This document shows, piece after piece, positions 6,841-7,331 of a stretch of DNA of 7,331 bases. The stretch lies in contig CALOEW010000062.1 in assembly GCA_942492445.1 (NCBI GenBank), positions 1 to 7,331 on the forward strand. The letters are read 5' to 3'. How positions within the stretch are numbered: the first letter of the stretch is position 1; every line of letters begins with the position of its first letter. The notes beneath the pieces are model-generated. The model ran no database searches. It was not told where the DNA came from and saw nothing but the letters and a program-made list of their open reading frames with translations. The translations under genes were made by a program, and so were the position numbers. Origin of the DNA: NORP240 sp942492445. GTDB taxonomy: Bacteria > Pseudomonadota > Gammaproteobacteria > Pseudomonadales > Pseudohongiellaceae.

Positions 6841-6903
6841 CGGCTTCCCCCAGATCCTCCTAATCAGCAATTTTTAACAGCGAATCAGAATACAGGACGA
6901 ACC

Positions 6904-7331
6904 ATGGCAGATAACGAACAGATCAACGAAGAGAATGCAGCCGCGCAGAACACTGAACAGCAGGGGCCCAATTTCGCTCTGCAGCGTCTTTACCTGAAAG
7001 ATGCTTCTTTCGAATCCCCCAACAGTCCCGAGTCCTTTCGCGCCGGCCAGTGGCGGCCGCAGATCACTTTCGATATCAAGAGCCGCAACAGCAAGTTACA
7101 GGATGATGTCTATGAAGTGATTCTGATACTGACCGTCCAGGCTAAGCAGGATGATAAAGTGGCATTCCTGGTCGAAGTCCAGCAGGGTGGCATCTTCGCT
7201 TGCCAGGGGATGGCTGACCAGCAGCTGGAACAGGTGCTGGCAACAGTCTGCCCCAATATCATGTTCCCTTACGCGCGCGAGACCATCGACGCACTGCTGG
7301 TGGTCGAGGGCAGCTTCCCTCCGCTTATGCT
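6904..7331 (+). CDS. secB: Protein-export chaperone SecB (3' end beyond window)
   Basis: The first 142 residues of SecB, the tetrameric cytosolic chaperone that keeps preproteins unfolded and hands them to SecA. A polar, Glu/Gln/Asn-rich leader (1-22) precedes the conserved core: 'FALQRLYLKDASFESP' (24-39), a 'P-x-I-T-F-D-I' strand, 'YEVILILTVQAK', 'VEVQQGGIF', and 'CPNIMFPYARETIDALLV' near the end. SecB proteins are usually about 150-170 residues, so perhaps 10-30 residues lie outside the window. AGGA at 6894-6897 is 6 bases before the ATG. It follows the rhodanese gene by 63 bp on the same strand with no terminator visible between them, so cotranscription is likely. Nothing in the visible part departs from the family. 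Confidence 0.95.
   Translation, partial: MADNEQINEENAAAQNTEQQGPNFALQRLYLKDASFESPNSPESFRAGQWRPQITFDIKSRNSKLQDDVYEVILILTVQAKQDDKVAFLVEVQQGGIFACQGMADQQLEQVLATVCPNIMFPYARETIDALLVVEGSFPPLM

Overview
The window carries seven protein-coding loci typical of a gammaproteobacterium with moderate to high GC. The diagnostic block is rhodanese/secB facing away from gpmI-envC-ctpA. This is the neighbourhood known around E. coli yibN-grxC-secB / gpmM-envC and the Pseudomonas pgm-PA5133-ctpA region. No rRNA, tRNA, CRISPR array, insertion sequence or phage gene is visible. An EctR-like MarR regulator at the left edge hints at a salt-adapted, possibly marine lineage, but that is an inference from one protein.

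Layout: a MarR-family regulator (41-565, +) is followed after 130 bp by an exported PQQ-type sugar dehydrogenase (696-1907, +). The dehydrogenase converges on, and overlaps by four bases, the C-terminal processing protease gene ctpA (1904-3244, -). A 234-bp gap separates ctpA from envC (3479-4654, -). EnvC lies 18 bp downstream of gpmI (4673-6250, -). A 173-bp divergent promoter region (6251-6423) leads rightwards to a membrane-anchored rhodanese (6424-6840, +) and the start of secB (6904 to the window end, +).

Functionally the right half joins glycolysis (GpmI), cell-wall remodelling at division (EnvC, an amidase activator), envelope proteolysis (CtpA) and protein export (SecB). The left half is accessory: a small-molecule-type regulator and a periplasmic dehydrogenase homologue.

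The most notable points are as follows. First, gpmI is split by two single-base, mutually compensating frameshifts (about 5904 and about 5164), although all family motifs survive in the three frames. Second, the sugar dehydrogenase has isoleucine where the catalytic histidine is expected. Third, the glutaredoxin gene usually found between the rhodanese and secB is absent. Fourth, a nested palindrome lies in the gap upstream of ctpA. I see no convincing previously undescribed multi-gene system here; most of the window is a conserved housekeeping region.
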